Source: Methylovorus sp. MM2 (GTDB lineage: Bacteria; Pseudomonadota; Gammaproteobacteria; Burkholderiales; Methylophilaceae). From it: DNA of 64,000 nucleotides. The notes beneath the pieces were generated by a model. That model was not told the DNA's origin. It saw only the letters and a list, made by a program, of their open reading frames with translations, and did no database searches. Where the stretch lies: positions 124,001 to 188,000 of the forward strand of contig NZ_LXUF01000011.1 of NCBI RefSeq assembly GCF_001648895.1, in the 5' to 3' direction. The position numbers were made by a program, and so were the translations under genes. This document shows positions 63,429 to 64,000 of this stretch, piece after piece (the stretch's first letter is position 1; each line of letters opens with the position of its first letter).

Positions 63429-63916
63429 TGACACCAACCGTGATGACTTATCTAGGCTATCAAGGTACCGTCGAAGTTAGTCTGGAGGATAATTCCATAC
63501 ATGGAAAAATCCTTCACATAAACGATCTCATTACTTATGAGGCCGAAACACCCGCTCAAGTTGAAGCTGAGTTCAAGGCTGCTGTGGATGATTATCTTGA
63601 ATTTTGTGCGGCTGAAGGAAGAGCAGCTGACAAGCCATATAAAGGCTCATTTAATATTCGAATTGGTGAAGATCTTCATAAGGAAGCTACTTTACTTGCA
63701 ACCCAACTTGGCTGCGCACTTAATGATTTTGTTAAGGAAGCTATAAGGGATCGTGTTTGCCGTGGCGCAGGTAATGTGGCGCAAACTATAGTGCAGCATC
63801 AGCATGTGCAACATGTTAACCATTATTCTGTGCAAGCTGGATTCTCTGAATCTTATAGTGAGGAGGGGCAACAGTGGAATCAAAAAGCAGAAGCCGCAAA
63901 AGCAACCCTTCAATAA
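63428..63916 (+). CDS. hicB: HicB-family antitoxin with C-terminal extension
   Basis: 162 residues from ATG 63428, which overlaps the hicA stop by one base. The degraded RNase-H-like HicB domain (about 1-75: YLGYQGTVEVS, SIHGKILHINDLITYEA) is followed by a ribbon-helix-helix (about 78-120, FNIRIGEDLHKEATLLATQ). A further about 45 residues, His-rich then with aromatic residues (HYSVQAGF, YSEEGQQW), exceed the normal HicB length. The next gene begins inside its 3' end. Confidence 0.85.
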   Translation: MTPTVMTYLGYQGTVEVSLEDNSIHGKILHINDLITYEAETPAQVEAEFKAAVDDYLEFCAAEGRAADKPYKGSFNIRIGEDLHKEATLLATQLGCALNDFVKEAIRDRVCRGAGNVAQTIVQHQHVQHVNHYSVQAGFSESYSEEGQQWNQKAEAAKATLQ

Positions 63917-64000
63917 CTCCACTGCGTCTTGTTCTTCAAGATGTAGCTATTATTAAATTTAAAGCGGAGCGCTACGTATCAAACGATGAAGCACCTAAGG
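63874..64000 (+). CDS. third gene of the hicAB operon, cut by the window edge
   Basis: GTG start at 63874 with a strong AGGAGG 8 nt upstream, overlapping hicB by 43 bp in another frame and open to the window end (42 codons, VESKSRSRKSNPSITPLRLV then LQDVAIIKFKAERYV). The PLRLVLQDV start is compatible with the first strand of a SecB-like chaperone, as in toxin-antitoxin-chaperone operons, but too little is visible to assign it. Confidence 0.55.
   Translation, partial: MESKSRSRKSNPSITPLRLVLQDVAIIKFKAERYVSNDEAPK

Noticed and set aside
1-64000. CRISPR arrays, rRNA genes or IS transposases
   Set aside because: No regularly spaced repeats, rRNA sequence or transposase-like frames with terminal inverted repeats were seen anywhere in the window.

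Overview
The window looks like chromosomal DNA of a betaproteobacterium, most plausibly a Methylophilaceae-type methylotroph. This rests on gene content (alaS-lysC followed by two tRNAs, a stand-alone second infA, ppsA with ppsR, a PQQ-type sugar dehydrogenase, an SfnR-like sulfur regulator) and moderate GC; no marker RNA operon is present, so the genus is an inference.

Layout. 1-4.15 kb: alaS (5' end cut off), lysC, tRNA-Ser(GCU), tRNA-Arg(ACG). 4.3-6.1 kb: a hipBA toxin-antitoxin pair with operator-like repeats. 6.3-11.4 kb: hemerythrin-like protein, glgX, topoisomerase IB and small proteins. 11.4-33.1 kb: a large organosulfur acquisition and desulfurisation locus. 33-48.3 kb: housekeeping and stress genes (DedA, CspA, IF-1, cupin, SRAP-like protein, PQQ dehydrogenase, ppsR-ppsA, YdiY-like, MAPEG, MscS, Cys-rich copper-storage-like protein, Crp/Fnr regulator, DUF421). 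49.5-57.3 kb: a 7.7 kb integrated element bounded by two 3' fragments of a tRNA-Lys gene, with a tyrosine integrase, a rolling-circle-type Rep protein and a defence-like cargo (EcoRI-family adenine methyltransferase, DUF262-HNH nuclease, PIN-domain protein, membrane protein). 57.3-64 kb: a second accessory stretch with a Rap1a/Tai-like protein, a REC-REC-histidine kinase, a filamentous-phage-like replication module (Rep, HTH, repressor) and hicAB with a third, truncated gene.

The most interesting system is the 11.4-33.1 kb locus. It combines a TonB-dependent receptor, a private TonB-ExbB-ExbD set, a SsuABC-type importer with two permeases, a heterodimeric ABC transporter with one degenerate ATPase site, two SsuD-like FMN monooxygenases, an FMN reductase, three cytoplasmic paralogues of the sulfinate desulfinase DszB, a class II aldolase-fold protein and a sigma-54 activator of the SfnR type. 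Reading the intergenic DNA shows six -24/-12 promoters, one for each transcription unit except the regulator, each with one or two copies of a 16-bp inverted repeat, TGTTG-N6-CAACA, about 80-140 bp upstream. Where two copies occur they are spaced by 32, 33, 33 or 42 bp, that is on one face of the helix. The most economical reading is one regulon that imports an organosulfur compound (sulfonate, sulfone or aromatic sulfinate precursor) and releases sulfite by monooxygenation followed by DszB-type C-S cleavage. The substrate cannot be read from the sequence. One DszB paralogue has Ser in place of the catalytic Cys and may be a binding protein or decoy rather than an enzyme.
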